Assembly (NCBI GenBank): GCA_012797975.1
Contig: JAAZOD010000030.1
Location: 1 to 64,000, forward strand
From: Pelolinea sp.
Lineage (GTDB): Bacteria > Chloroflexota > Anaerolineae > Anaerolineales > Anaerolineaceae
Direction of reading: 5' to 3'
Length of the DNA stretch: 64,000 nucleotides
Made by a program: the position numbers and the translations under genes. Below the pieces are notes generated by a model. The model was not told the origin of the DNA and made no database searches. It saw only the letters and a list, made by a program, of their open reading frames with translations. Below are positions 31,305 through 38,882 of this stretch, one piece after another. The number at the start of each line of letters is the position of its first letter. The first letter of the stretch is position 1.

Positions 31305-32276
31305 ATGTCAACCCGTGGTTTAACTCAAAAGACACGAACAGAAAAAGAGATGGTGCTGGAGCGGGCCATGGTGACCAGGCATTATGTGATGCGCTGGGAT
31401 CTGGAACGCTGTGTGGGTTGTCAAATGGGTCCATTGGTTTGCCCAAAGGATGCGTTGACGCATGTGGATGCGGTCGTGGAAAAAGGAAGGATGGTGCAGA
31501 AGCAAAGCATCGATGTTGATCCACAAAAGTGTATCCTGTGCGGGGAATGTGCGGAAATCTGCCCGGTCAATGCCATTCAAATGTCGGTGAATGGTCAACC
31601 CGAAAATCCGGTGGTCAAATATGAAGCGTTCCCGATCCTTGAACAGAGCACCACGTTTCAGGATGAAACGTTTGACTGGTCCAAGAAAGATTTTGTGATC
31701 GAGAACTGCCCGACCGATGTGATCCGGGAAAATGTTGAAGACCATACCCTGGAAGTGGATGATGCCCATTGTATTCGCTGCCGTCAGTGTGAGATTGCCA
31801 GCGGTGGCGCGTTCCATGTGGTACAGCCCTGGCAGGGCAGCGTTGTTCTGAAAAAGGAATTCTGCGTGGAGGGTTGCCTGGCATGCTCCGATATCTGTCC
31901 CACCCGCGCCCTGCATCGAAATGAAGCAGGCGAGCTGGTGCTGGCGGATTATTACTGCATCAAGTGCGGTGCCTGCGTTCAAATATGCCCGGTCGAAGCG
32001 CAGTACGAAGAGTACGAGGTCAAATTTGAATCGCAGGGTGTCACCAAATTGGTCAAGCATCGCCGCGTGACCAATGCGGATAACCTGCCCATCTGGGTTG
32101 AACGCTGGCGCGTTCGCCATCAGCCGGTGCGGAGCGGTGCCTGGGTGCAGGCGTTGCTGAATCTGGCGGATGAAAAAGCGGAGATGGTCGAGATCGACCG
32201 CAAGCGCGCCTTGAAACGGCGTGATCTGATCCTGGCATTGAAGGGTGGAAATGAAAAAGCGGAACAAGAAGAATAA
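31305..32276 (+). CDS. Polyferredoxin-like protein, last gene of the operon
   Basis: This is a 323-aa soluble protein. Cys groups CVGCQMGPLVCP, CILCGECAEICP, CIRCRQCEIASGG, CLACSDICP and CIKCGACVQICP suggest four or five [4Fe-4S] clusters; the first group has an insertion and one middle group is incomplete. It has a lysine/arginine-rich C-terminus (RKRALKRRD). A GGAG site precedes the ATG, and it ends on a terminator. It may store or distribute ferredoxin-level electrons for the AOR-Hdr-Flx assembly. Confidence 0.82.
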   Translation: MSTRGLTQKTRTEKEMVLERAMVTRHYVMRWDLERCVGCQMGPLVCPKDALTHVDAVVEKGRMVQKQSIDVDPQKCILCGECAEICPVNAIQMSVNGQPENPVVKYEAFPILEQSTTFQDETFDWSKKDFVIENCPTDVIRENVEDHTLEVDDAHCIRCRQCEIASGGAFHVVQPWQGSVVLKKEFCVEGCLACSDICPTRALHRNEAGELVLADYYCIKCGACVQICPVEAQYEEYEVKFESQGVTKLVKHRRVTNADNLPIWVERWRVRHQPVRSGAWVQALLNLADEKAEMVEIDRKRALKRRDLILALKGGNEKAEQEE

Positions 32277-32300
32277 AAAAAAGCCCCTGCGGGCTTTTTT
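32275..32300 (+). terminator. Intrinsic terminator of the AOR-Hdr-Flx operon
   Basis: An A-run, the stem AAGCCC/GGGCTT with loop CTGC, and T6 directly follow the polyferredoxin stop codon. The symmetrical A and T runs also serve the convergent BtpA gene. Confidence 0.88.
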
Positions 32301-32349
32301 GTTCTTTGGATGATTATCTTTGAAATCAATTATCTGCAGCGAAGAGGGT

Positions 32350-33153
32350 TCAGCGGAATTTTTCCACGATATCCATGAACTCCCTGACCTTGTCACGATC
32401 GAAGGGATTGGATGCTTTCTTGTTTTTTCGCAAATGAGTGGCCACCACGGCTCCGTCACAGGCGGAGAGCACTTCTCCGATGTTCTCCGGCGTCGCTCCA
32501 TTGTTGGTGATCACCGGGCAGGGTTTTCCGGCTTGTTTCACCATCTTCAGTTCCTCCATGCTGGGCGATTCACCCGGTAGCGGACCGCTCAGCGCAAAAG
32601 CGTCGGGTTTCGACGCCCACAGGGCATCCTTGACATCGGCTTGCAGATCGCGGTCGGTGATGGCTTTACAGAGGATGGGGCGCAGCATGAACATGAATTT
32701 CACATCTTCCGCGTCGATGGATTTTCGAAAACGAACCGCATCGGCAGCGTTCAGACTCATCAGCCCCATTTCACCGGCATACGCCCCCCGAAAAACCCCG
32801 CGCACAAATTTGGCATCCACGGCTTTGGCAATGGCAATGGCGGCCAGGTCATCCCAGAAGATCGAGATGCCGATGGGAATGGCCAAACCGCGTGTGGCTT
32901 CAGCCAAAATCTTGCTGATCAAAGCGGGTGTTTCAGGGCCTACGCCAACCTGGTAAGGCCAATCCTGCTGGTTGCCGATGTTCACTCCATCCATTCCACC
33001 TTCTTCGAGCGCTTGCAGTTCCGCATGCGTGTAATCGATGATCTGTTGGAGCGATGTCCCTTTCTGGTAGTCAGGGCTGCCCGGCAGGGGAGGCAGGTAC
33101 ATGGAAGCAATGATGACTTTTTCTTTGTGGAAGACTTCGTTGAACCAGGTCAT
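32350..33153 (-). CDS. BtpA/SgcQ family TIM-barrel protein
   Basis: This is a 267-aa protein with MYLPPLPGSPDYQ near residues 18-30, DGVNIGNQQDWPYQVGVGPETPALI, IPIGISIFWDDLAAIAIAKAVDAKFVRG, and CPVITNNGATPENIGEVLSACDGAVVATHLRKN, all typical of the BtpA family (COG0434). Members lie near sugar-acid or PTS genes and their reaction is mostly unknown, although a related protein affects photosystem I assembly in cyanobacteria. AGAAAGGAAAG precedes the ATG. It is downstream of the phosphotriesterase-like gene across a hairpin. Confidence 0.88.
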   Translation of the reverse strand: MTWFNEVFHKEKVIIASMYLPPLPGSPDYQKGTSLQQIIDYTHAELQALEEGGMDGVNIGNQQDWPYQVGVGPETPALISKILAEATRGLAIPIGISIFWDDLAAIAIAKAVDAKFVRGVFRGAYAGEMGLMSLNAADAVRFRKSIDAEDVKFMFMLRPILCKAITDRDLQADVKDALWASKPDAFALSGPLPGESPSMEELKMVKQAGKPCPVITNNGATPENIGEVLSACDGAVVATHLRKNKKASNPFDRDKVREFMDIVEKFR

Positions 33154-33168
33154 GGCTTTCCTTTCTGT

Positions 33169-33206
33169 AAAAAATGGGAATCTCCCCCTGCAGGAGGAGA
33201 TTCCCG
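33169..33206 (-). terminator. Hairpin with T-run between the lactonase-like gene and btpA (internal terminator)
   Basis: Arms of 13 nt (GGGAATCTCCCCC and its near-complement, 33176-33205, one mismatch) enclose TGCA. On the minus strand it is followed by ATTTTTTAC. It sits 8 bp after the upstream stop codon and would reduce read-through into btpA. Confidence 0.75.
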
Positions 33207-33213
33207 GAAGTAT

Positions 33214-34179
33214 TTATTTTTCAATGGAGAAGTATCGGGCAGGATTATGAATGTAGATATCCTGGATGGCGTCCTCTGAAACACCTTCGTCGCGCAAGCG
33301 GGGGAGGAAGATGGTCTCGTCATAATCCACTCCGGTTCCGCTGCCCCAGGTCTTGTGGTAGGTGCGGCGTCCCGCATCAGTGCCGAGGCAGATATGTTTC
33401 TGATATCCGGCTTTGATCATTTCTTTGATGAGCATGGCGCGCGAACTGTCGGGCAGATATTTGATGCGGTAGGAGCCATCGTACATGAAATTGACGCCCA
33501 TGCCAGCGATCTTTTGGTGATACCAAACATCGGGGTTGCGCTGTACATGCCCGATGACGATCTTTTCGGGTCTGACACCGTAGCTGATCAGGCGTTCGGC
33601 CTGTTCATAGGCCATGGTTCCGCCCGAGGTATGGGTGTTGATGCATACGCCGGTCTCTTTTTGAGCGATGGCGGCGGCTTTGATCATTCGCTCTTCCACC
33701 GGGGTGATCAATCCGTATGCGGTACCGATTTTGATACAACCGGCTTTGGCAGAACTTCTTTCGACATACGGACCGTTGTAATCATAAATATCGATACCTT
33801 CTTCAATATCAGCGATCAGCAGGTCTGCAATGCGGTTGATCTCGTAGGTGGCTGACCAGTGGGTGACGTTGTCGTAGATGCGGCCTTCATGGAAACCGGT
33901 GCAGGTCATGATATGCACGTCAGGGACGGCTTTTGCGATCTCCAGCAGCATGCGAACATCGCGGCCATTGCTGATGGGGTTCATATCAACGATGGTCTTG
34001 CCGCCCGCTTTGGCAAATAGTTTCACTTCCTCAATGGCTTTTTGAACATCGTTGAGCCGCCAATCTTCGCCATTCTTCAAGATTTCCAAACCCCCGGTGC
34101 GGATGAGGTGTTCGTGAGCATCCACAATCCCCATCTCTTTGGAATCAATGTCTCCTAAAACCGTTCGAACTTTTCCCAT
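33214..34179 (-). CDS. Phosphotriesterase-like lactonase (COG1735)
   Basis: This is a 321-aa amidohydrolase-superfamily protein. The metal ligands are HEH in IVDAHEHLIRT, a bridging Lys in SSAKAGCIKIGTAYG, His in GVCINTHTSGG, His in IVIGHVQRNPD and Asp in CLGTDAGRRTY. Related proteins beside PTS genes hydrolyse phosphorylated sugar-acid lactones. Here an ascorbate-type PTS is encoded divergently, so a phospho-lactone substrate made on import is a fair inference. The gene is longer-spaced from its promoter, which overlaps that of the PTS. Confidence 0.88.
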   Translation of the reverse strand: MGKVRTVLGDIDSKEMGIVDAHEHLIRTGGLEILKNGEDWRLNDVQKAIEEVKLFAKAGGKTIVDMNPISNGRDVRMLLEIAKAVPDVHIMTCTGFHEGRIYDNVTHWSATYEINRIADLLIADIEEGIDIYDYNGPYVERSSAKAGCIKIGTAYGLITPVEERMIKAAAIAQKETGVCINTHTSGGTMAYEQAERLISYGVRPEKIVIGHVQRNPDVWYHQKIAGMGVNFMYDGSYRIKYLPDSSRAMLIKEMIKAGYQKHICLGTDAGRRTYHKTWGSGTGVDYDETIFLPRLRDEGVSEDAIQDIYIHNPARYFSIEK

Positions 34180-34276
34180 AATATCTCCTTCAATACCTAG
34201 TGATAAATTTCAGGGCTGGCAGGTCAGTCGTTCAGCCAAACGTTTCCTGATTTTCTGTTGCGAAGAAAATGCAATC

Positions 34277-34305
34277 TTGACAACAATGTGAATATATTAT
34301 ACTAT
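34277..34305 (+). promoter_or_regulatory. PTS operon promoter overlapping a divergent promoter
   Basis: TTGACA (34277-34282) and TACTAT (34300-34305) are spaced by 17 bp on the plus strand. On the minus strand TATAAT at 34296-34301 with TTCATA 17 bp upstream faces the lactonase gene. The two promoters overlap, so one regulator, likely SorC, could control both. Confidence 0.65.
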
Positions 34306-34409
34306 ATGAACATATTATTATGAAATGCAAAAAATTTCAATAGGTGAATCAAGAAATTGTCACAAAAAAATGCAATAATACAGGCAAATAAATTTCCCCG
34401 GAGCAATTC

Positions 34410-34721
34410 ATGAAAACCAGAACAATCAAGTTTTTAGCGGTGTGTGGTAATGGGCTTGGAAGCAGTTTGATCGTGAAAATGATCTTGGAAGGTGTTCTCG
34501 CTGACCTCAATGTGCGTGGGATCGTGGAATCTACCAGCGTTTCCCAGGCCGCCGGAATGATCCCCTTTGCCGATGTGATCATTACCAGCACGGCGTTTTT
34601 CAAGGGGATTGAAAGCGTTCTCCCGAAAGAGAAACCGGTTATTACCTGCCAAAATATCCTGGATAAAGAGGAATTAACCAAAAGAGTTCAAGAACTGATT
34701 AAAGAAAAATTCTCCGATTAA
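34410..34721 (+). CDS. PTS ascorbate-type EIIB component (UlaB-like)
   Basis: This is a 103-aa protein with the phosphocysteine loop VCGNGLGSSLIVKM at residues about 11-24, the signature of the ascorbate (L-asc) type EIIB, and the helix QELIKEKFSD at the C-terminus. A CCGGAG site lies 8 bp before the ATG. It is the first gene of the plus-strand PTS operon. Confidence 0.9.
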   Translation: MKTRTIKFLAVCGNGLGSSLIVKMILEGVLADLNVRGIVESTSVSQAAGMIPFADVIITSTAFFKGIESVLPKEKPVITCQNILDKEELTKRVQELIKEKFSD

Positions 34722-34801
34722 ATTTTTATTGAGGAGGTGCGTTAGCAAAACATTTTATTTTACTGGTAATCGCGAACGAATAATAGAAAAGGAGATTTGA
34801 A

Positions 34802-36124
34802 ATGCAAGTGCTTCTGGATATTTGGAATGTAATTTTCAATCAAGTTATCACCAAACCGCAACTGCTTCTGGCTATCATTGTTGCGATTGGTTATGCGTTA
34901 CTGAAGAGACCCTTTGTCAATGTTCTCTCCGGTGCAATCAAAACCATGGTTGGTGTCATGATCTTACAGGTAGGGTCCGGCCAATTAACCAACACTTTCC
35001 GCCCCATTTTACTGGCACTCTCAACTCGCTTCGGCATCACCGGCACGATCATTGATCCCTATACTGGTTTCCCGGCCGCGTTGGAATCATTGGGCGATAA
35101 TCAGTCATGGGTTGGTTATGTGATCCTGATCGCCTTGGGCGTGAACATCCTGTTGGTCGCTGTGACCAAGATGCGTGGCCTGTTCCTGACCGGTCACATC
35201 ATGTTCCAGCAATCCTGTGTTGCCACTGCTTTGATCGCCTACAACCTGGGCCTTCCCATGCTCCCCACCATCCTGATCGCTGGCGCGCTGGTTGGCTTGT
35301 ATTGGGCGATTGGCTCCAATGCGTTGATTGGACCGACCAACAAAGTGACCAATAATGCGGGCTTCACCATTGGCCACCAGCAGATGTTGATGGACTGGAT
35401 CGCTTCCAAGTTCTCCCACAAATTTGGCGATCCTGAAAAAGATGACTGCGAAAAAGTGGAATTGCCGGGCTGGTTCTCCATCCTGCAAGACAACATCGTT
35501 GCAATGGCAATCATCATGTTCCTCTTCATCCTGGTCATCATGCTGGCTCTGGGTAAGGCGGCCGTTGACGAAATGGCAGCCGGAACGAACTGGATCCTGT
35601 ACATCTTATTGACCGGCGTATCCTTTGCTGTCTACATCACCATCATCCTCACGGGTGTTCGTCTGTTCGTAGCAGAACTGGCAAGCTCCTTCAAGGGCAT
35701 TTCTGAGAAACTGTTGAAGAACGCTGTGATCGGCGTTGACTGCCCTGCCATCATGCCCTTTTCTCCCAATGCATGGATGATCGGCTTCTTGTTCACCACC
35801 CTGGGCGAATTGATCGCGATCGGGGTTTTGATCCTGATGAAATCCCCCGTCCTCATCATCGCTGGTTTCGTGCCGCTGTTCTTCGATGGTGGCCCCATCG
35901 GCGTGTATGCGAACAAGCATGGTGGCTTCAAAGCCGTCGCTTTCTTCTGCACCCTGACCGGTCTCGTTCAGGTCTTCGGTTCTGCGCTGGTTGTTCCAAT
36001 GTCTGGTATGGTTGGTGGTTGGATGGGCAACTTCGACTGGGCAACAATCTGGCCTGCCATTACCGTTGTGCTCCGCTTCATCGGACACCTCTTTGGCTTG
36101 CCCGTTCCTCCTTACGGAGCATAA
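34802..36124 (+). CDS. PTS ascorbate-type EIIC permease (UlaA/SgaT-like)
   Basis: This is a 440-aa membrane protein with at least ten hydrophobic segments and family landmarks GVMILQVGSGQLTNTFRPI, GHIMFQQSCVATAL, GPTNKVTNNAGFTIGHQQM and PLFFDGGPIGVYANKHGG. It forms the sugar-acid channel of an ascorbate-type PTS. AAGGAG precedes the ATG. A strong terminator follows, before the EIIA gene. Confidence 0.93.
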   Translation: MQVLLDIWNVIFNQVITKPQLLLAIIVAIGYALLKRPFVNVLSGAIKTMVGVMILQVGSGQLTNTFRPILLALSTRFGITGTIIDPYTGFPAALESLGDNQSWVGYVILIALGVNILLVAVTKMRGLFLTGHIMFQQSCVATALIAYNLGLPMLPTILIAGALVGLYWAIGSNALIGPTNKVTNNAGFTIGHQQMLMDWIASKFSHKFGDPEKDDCEKVELPGWFSILQDNIVAMAIIMFLFILVIMLALGKAAVDEMAAGTNWILYILLTGVSFAVYITIILTGVRLFVAELASSFKGISEKLLKNAVIGVDCPAIMPFSPNAWMIGFLFTTLGELIAIGVLILMKSPVLIIAGFVPLFFDGGPIGVYANKHGGFKAVAFFCTLTGLVQVFGSALVVPMSGMVGGWMGNFDWATIWPAITVVLRFIGHLFGLPVPPYGA

Positions 36125-36141
36125 AGTACATTTGTGGTAGC

Positions 36142-36165
36142 GCTGAAATAGCTTAGTATTTCAGC
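36142..36165 (+). repeat. Inverted repeat after ulaA-like gene
   Basis: GCTGAAATA and TATTTCAGC form perfect 9-bp arms with the loop GCTTAG, 18 bp after the EIIC stop. There is no T-run. It may protect the upstream mRNA against 3' decay. Confidence 0.6.
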
Positions 36166-36174
36166 ATGACGAAA

Positions 36175-36221
36175 GGGAGCTCCATGATTATTACTACCTT
36201 GTTCCATGGAGCCCCTTTTTT
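36175..36221 (+). terminator. Intrinsic terminator between EIIC and EIIA genes
   Basis: GGGAGCTCCATG and CATGGAGCCCC pair with a one-base bulge around an 18-nt loop, followed by T6. It would lower expression of the distal EIIA and regulator genes unless they have a promoter of their own. Confidence 0.8.
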
Positions 36222-36266
36222 ATCCTTCGTGAAATAGTGGTACAGTGATAGAAAAGGAATTATTGA

Positions 36267-36731
36267 ATGGCAGTGACATTATTGGATTTGCTTCAGGAGA
36301 ATATGATCGACCTGAATATTTCTGTCAAGAATTGGGAGGAGGCTCTGCAGCGAGGAGCTCAACTGCTGATCGATGACGGTGGGGTGGAGCCTCGCTATCT
36401 GGATGCCATGCTCAGCATGGTAAAGGAGCTGGGGCCGTATGTGGTCATTGCCCCCGGATTGGCCTTAGGACACGCCGGGCACGATCAGGGTGTCAATCGG
36501 ACCTGTTTCAGCCTGGTAACGTTGAAAACGCCGGTCGATTTTGGCGTGCCGGTGAATGATCCGGTCAGTATTGTGTTCAGTTTTGCCGCGCCCAATAAAG
36601 AAGAACACATGCAGGCATTGCGCGACCTGGCGCTGTTCTGCAGTGAAAGCAAAAACCTTGCAGCAATTCGGGCGGCAACGCGCAAAAAACAAATTCGTGA
36701 ATTGTTGATAAAATTCTTTCAACCAAAGTAA
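36267..36731 (+). CDS. PTS EIIA component, mannitol/fructose/ascorbate type
   Basis: This is a 154-aa protein of the EIIA type 2 family, with the phospho-His region APGLALGHAGHDQGV around residues 61-75 and SIVFSFAAPNKEEHMQALRDLALF downstream. It would take phosphate from HPr and pass it to the EIIB Cys. It is in order with the EIIB and EIIC genes but beyond a terminator. Confidence 0.9.
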   Translation: MAVTLLDLLQENMIDLNISVKNWEEALQRGAQLLIDDGGVEPRYLDAMLSMVKELGPYVVIAPGLALGHAGHDQGVNRTCFSLVTLKTPVDFGVPVNDPVSIVFSFAAPNKEEHMQALRDLALFCSESKNLAAIRAATRKKQIRELLIKFFQPK

Positions 36732-36760
36732 AATCATCGAAGGTACGCGAAGGAGGAATT

Positions 36761-37729
36761 TTGCGATTGAATTCGAAAGAGATGAACATGATCCGCGCAG
36801 CCGAGCTGTATTATGAGCAGCGGCTGGATCAATCGGCGATCGCAAAGGCATTGGATTGTTCCCGATCGACCGTTTCGCGCTTGCTGGCGGAGGCGATCGA
36901 AACAGGCATTGTGCGCATCTATATTAAACGCCCGGTGGAAAAATTCCCTTCTCTGGCGGAGGCGATCAAACATCAATTCGGTCTTAAAGAAGCCGTCGTT
37001 GTATCGGGGGGGATCAGCAACGAACAGGCATTTTATAATGTTGGGTTCGCTGCCGCTGAATTTTTGTCGCAAATACTGCACAATAATGTGGTCATTGGTA
37101 TTAGTTTTGGCGTTACGCTTTCTTATTTGGTGCAAGAATTGTCCGAATACAATTTCAACTATGAGGGAATTGAAGTGATCCAATTGATGGGCGGCCTTGG
37201 CTTCGGCGATCCCGCCATTGACGGCCCTGAGCTGGCACAAAAAATGGCCAGGGCATTGGGAGGGACTTACCGTTATTTACAGGCACCTGCCGTGGTGGAT
37301 TCGCCGGAAATCGCACAGCATCTCTTGAAGGAAAAGAACATTCGCGAGACCATTCAAAAAGCGCATCAAGCGGAGATCACCATTTCCAGCGTTGGGTCGC
37401 TGATGGACAATCTTTCCAGTCTTGAACGTTCCGGATATATTCGCAAAGAGGATCGGGCCATTTTTCATTCCAAGGGCGCGATCGGGCACTCTCTTTCCAG
37501 GATGATTGATGAGAATGGCGTTCCCATCAAGGATGCTTTCAATGATCGCATTGTGGGGGCGCCGATTGAAGTGATAAAAAATGCCAAATGGTCGATCGGC
37601 ATTGGCTCCAATCCGCTGAAGGCACAGGTGTTTCTGGCGGCGCTGCACGATCAACAGTTCAACGTCCTGGTCATCGATGACGGCACTGCCCGTGAAATGC
37701 TGCGCATGCAATCGGTGGATTCTGCATAG
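36761..37729 (+). CDS. SorC-family (sugar-binding) transcriptional regulator
   Basis: This is a 322-aa protein. The N-terminal HTH (LDQSAIAKALDCSRSTVSRLLAEAIETGIV) is followed by a sugar-phosphate-binding domain (NVVIGISFGVTLSYLVQEL, ITISSVGSLMDNLSSL, KGAIGHSLSRMIDENG). The start is probably TTG at 36761 with AGGAGG 5 bp upstream. It likely controls the PTS and the divergent lactonase-BtpA genes in response to a phosphorylated sugar. Confidence 0.9.
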   Translation: MRLNSKEMNMIRAAELYYEQRLDQSAIAKALDCSRSTVSRLLAEAIETGIVRIYIKRPVEKFPSLAEAIKHQFGLKEAVVVSGGISNEQAFYNVGFAAAEFLSQILHNNVVIGISFGVTLSYLVQELSEYNFNYEGIEVIQLMGGLGFGDPAIDGPELAQKMARALGGTYRYLQAPAVVDSPEIAQHLLKEKNIRETIQKAHQAEITISSVGSLMDNLSSLERSGYIRKEDRAIFHSKGAIGHSLSRMIDENGVPIKDAFNDRIVGAPIEVIKNAKWSIGIGSNPLKAQVFLAALHDQQFNVLVIDDGTAREMLRMQSVDSA

Positions 37730-37756
37730 ATGCCTCTTGCGGAAACCTGTTTTTGA

Positions 37757-37783
37757 AAAGCGCAGCACCCGCTGCGCTTTTTT
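37757..37783. terminator. Intrinsic terminator after the SorC gene
   Basis: AAAGCGCAGC and GCTGCGCTTT pair around ACCC, followed by T. It closes the PTS operon. Confidence 0.9.
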
Positions 37784-37805
37784 ACAACTTTGCACCGTGA
37801 AAAAC

Positions 37806-37821
37806 GTATACCGAAGTATAC
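37806..37821. promoter_or_regulatory. Repeated GTATAC motif upstream of the DUF2807 gene
   Basis: GTATAC-CGAA-GTATAC: two copies of a self-complementary hexamer separated by 4 bp, 29 bp before the start codon. It may be an operator. The second copy overlaps a TATACT that could be a -10. Confidence 0.4.
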
Positions 37822-37849
37822 TAAAAGGAAGAAGAAACAGGAGAGAACG

Positions 37850-38515
37850 ATGTCTGAACTGAAAAAAGAAACCCGGGAATTGGGTGCGTTTCATGCTATT
37901 ACGGTCAAAGGGATCGGCAAGATCGAGCTGAAGCAGGGCTCAACCCAGCAGGTGACGATTGAAGCGGATGAACATGTCTTAAGCCGTATTAAAACCGATG
38001 TGATCGGCGGCAGTTTGATCATTGATATCGGGCGTGATTGGCTTGAGAAATTGTCAGCGGGGCTGGATTATCTCTCTACCCGTTCGATTAATTTTTATAT
38101 CACCATGGAGCAGTTGGATGCATTGGATGTGACCGGCAGTTGCAAGATCGAAGCGCTCGGCTTCAAAGGGAAAGAATTGCATCTCAATTTGAGCGGAGCT
38201 TCCAGCGTGGATTTCAGCGACATTCAATATGAGGTCATCGATTCGAATCTGCCCGGAGCTGGAAAACTTGCACTGCAGGGAAAGACAAAGGAACAATCTG
38301 TCTCTCTCACCGGTGCAGGCAGTTACATTGCGGATGATCTGGAGAGCGAAAGCACCCGCATCAGTCTTACCGGAGTGGGCAGTGCGCGGCTGTGGGTGAC
38401 CAAGACCCTCGACGCTACCATCACCGGTGTTGGTTCCATCGAGTATTATGGTGAACCCGAGGTAAAGCAGAGTCTGGCGATGATGGGATCTATTCGAAAC
38501 CTGGGGAAAAAGTAG
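37850..38515 (+). CDS. DUF2807 (GIN-domain) auto-adhesin-like protein, no signal peptide
   Basis: This is a 221-aa protein with repeated beta-helix rungs (VTGSCKIEAL, LSGASSVDF, LPGAGKLAL, LTGAGSYIA, LTGVGSARL, ITGVGSIEY), the pattern of DUF2807 'putative auto-transporter adhesin head GIN' domains. Most relatives are exported lipoproteins; this copy starts MSELKKETRELGAF with no signal sequence and may be cytoplasmic. AGGAGA precedes the ATG. It is monocistronic with its own promoter region. Confidence 0.82.
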   Translation: MSELKKETRELGAFHAITVKGIGKIELKQGSTQQVTIEADEHVLSRIKTDVIGGSLIIDIGRDWLEKLSAGLDYLSTRSINFYITMEQLDALDVTGSCKIEALGFKGKELHLNLSGASSVDFSDIQYEVIDSNLPGAGKLALQGKTKEQSVSLTGAGSYIADDLESESTRISLTGVGSARLWVTKTLDATITGVGSIEYYGEPEVKQSLAMMGSIRNLGKK

Positions 38516-38601
38516 CGCTGCTGTATTTGGGTTGATCCCCACCATGGCAAAATTGCAGGATTCTTATTCACCGGTACGTTACGAGTAAATCGATCAGTTT
38601 C

Positions 38602-38630
38602 TTGACTGGGTTTCTGGCTGGGTGTACACT
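38602..38630 (+). promoter_or_regulatory. Promoter of the corA leader
   Basis: TTGACT (38602-38607) and TACACT (38625-38630) are separated by exactly 17 bp. The transcript would start near 38637, about 245 nt before corA, giving a long leader. Confidence 0.75.
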
Positions 38631-38665
38631 AGGGATTGTAGTTATTTAAAGAAAGAAAAGGAAAA

Positions 38666-38764
38666 ATGCAAGAAGAAAAATCTTACGATCTGGATCCTGA
38701 CCCTAGACGTAACTTAACAATGCTTTCGTGCGAAATAGTTTTAATGGGAGGTGTGTTGCTTTAA
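38666..38764 (+). CDS. 32-aa leader peptide upstream of corA, MgtL-like
   Basis: This short frame starts MQEEKSYDLDPDPRRNL and ends at TAA 38764. An AAGGAAAA site directly precedes its ATG. The acidic/proline run D-L-D-P-D-P followed by Arg-Arg resembles the MgtL leader peptide of Salmonella mgtA (E-P-D-P-T-P then Arg-Arg-Arg), where such residues destabilise the ribosome at low Mg2+. Here the frame sits between a good promoter and an intrinsic terminator before corA, the layout of an attenuator. Function is inferred by analogy. Confidence 0.65.
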   Translation: MQEEKSYDLDPDPRRNLTMLSCEIVLMGGVLL

Positions 38765-38808
38765 AAAGCATTCACATCCTTTGATTGCTTTGTCTGTATT
38801 GCATAAAG

Positions 38809-38848
38809 CTCTCAGCTATCTCGCATGAATAAGCTGAGAGTTTTTTAT
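38809..38848 (+). terminator. Leader terminator (attenuator) before corA
   Basis: CTCTCAGCT (38809-38817) pairs perfectly with AGCTGAGAG (38832-38840), followed by T6. It lies 45 bp after the leader stop codon and 35 bp before the corA ATG. AGCATTCA at 38767-38774 could pair with TGAATAAGCT at 38826-38835 and so open the terminator. Confidence 0.85.
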
Positions 38849-38882
38849 TTGGATCGGGAACAATCTGCTGCGGAGGTAACCG

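Noticed and set aside
31320-32501. 393-codon minus-strand frame opposite the polyferredoxin gene
   Set aside because: It covers a real terminator and runs through the convergent btpA gene end, so it is a shadow.
38640-38882. M-box (ykoK) Mg2+ riboswitch upstream of corA
   Set aside because: None of the conserved M-box core sequences could be found; the leader-peptide plus terminator layout explains the region better.
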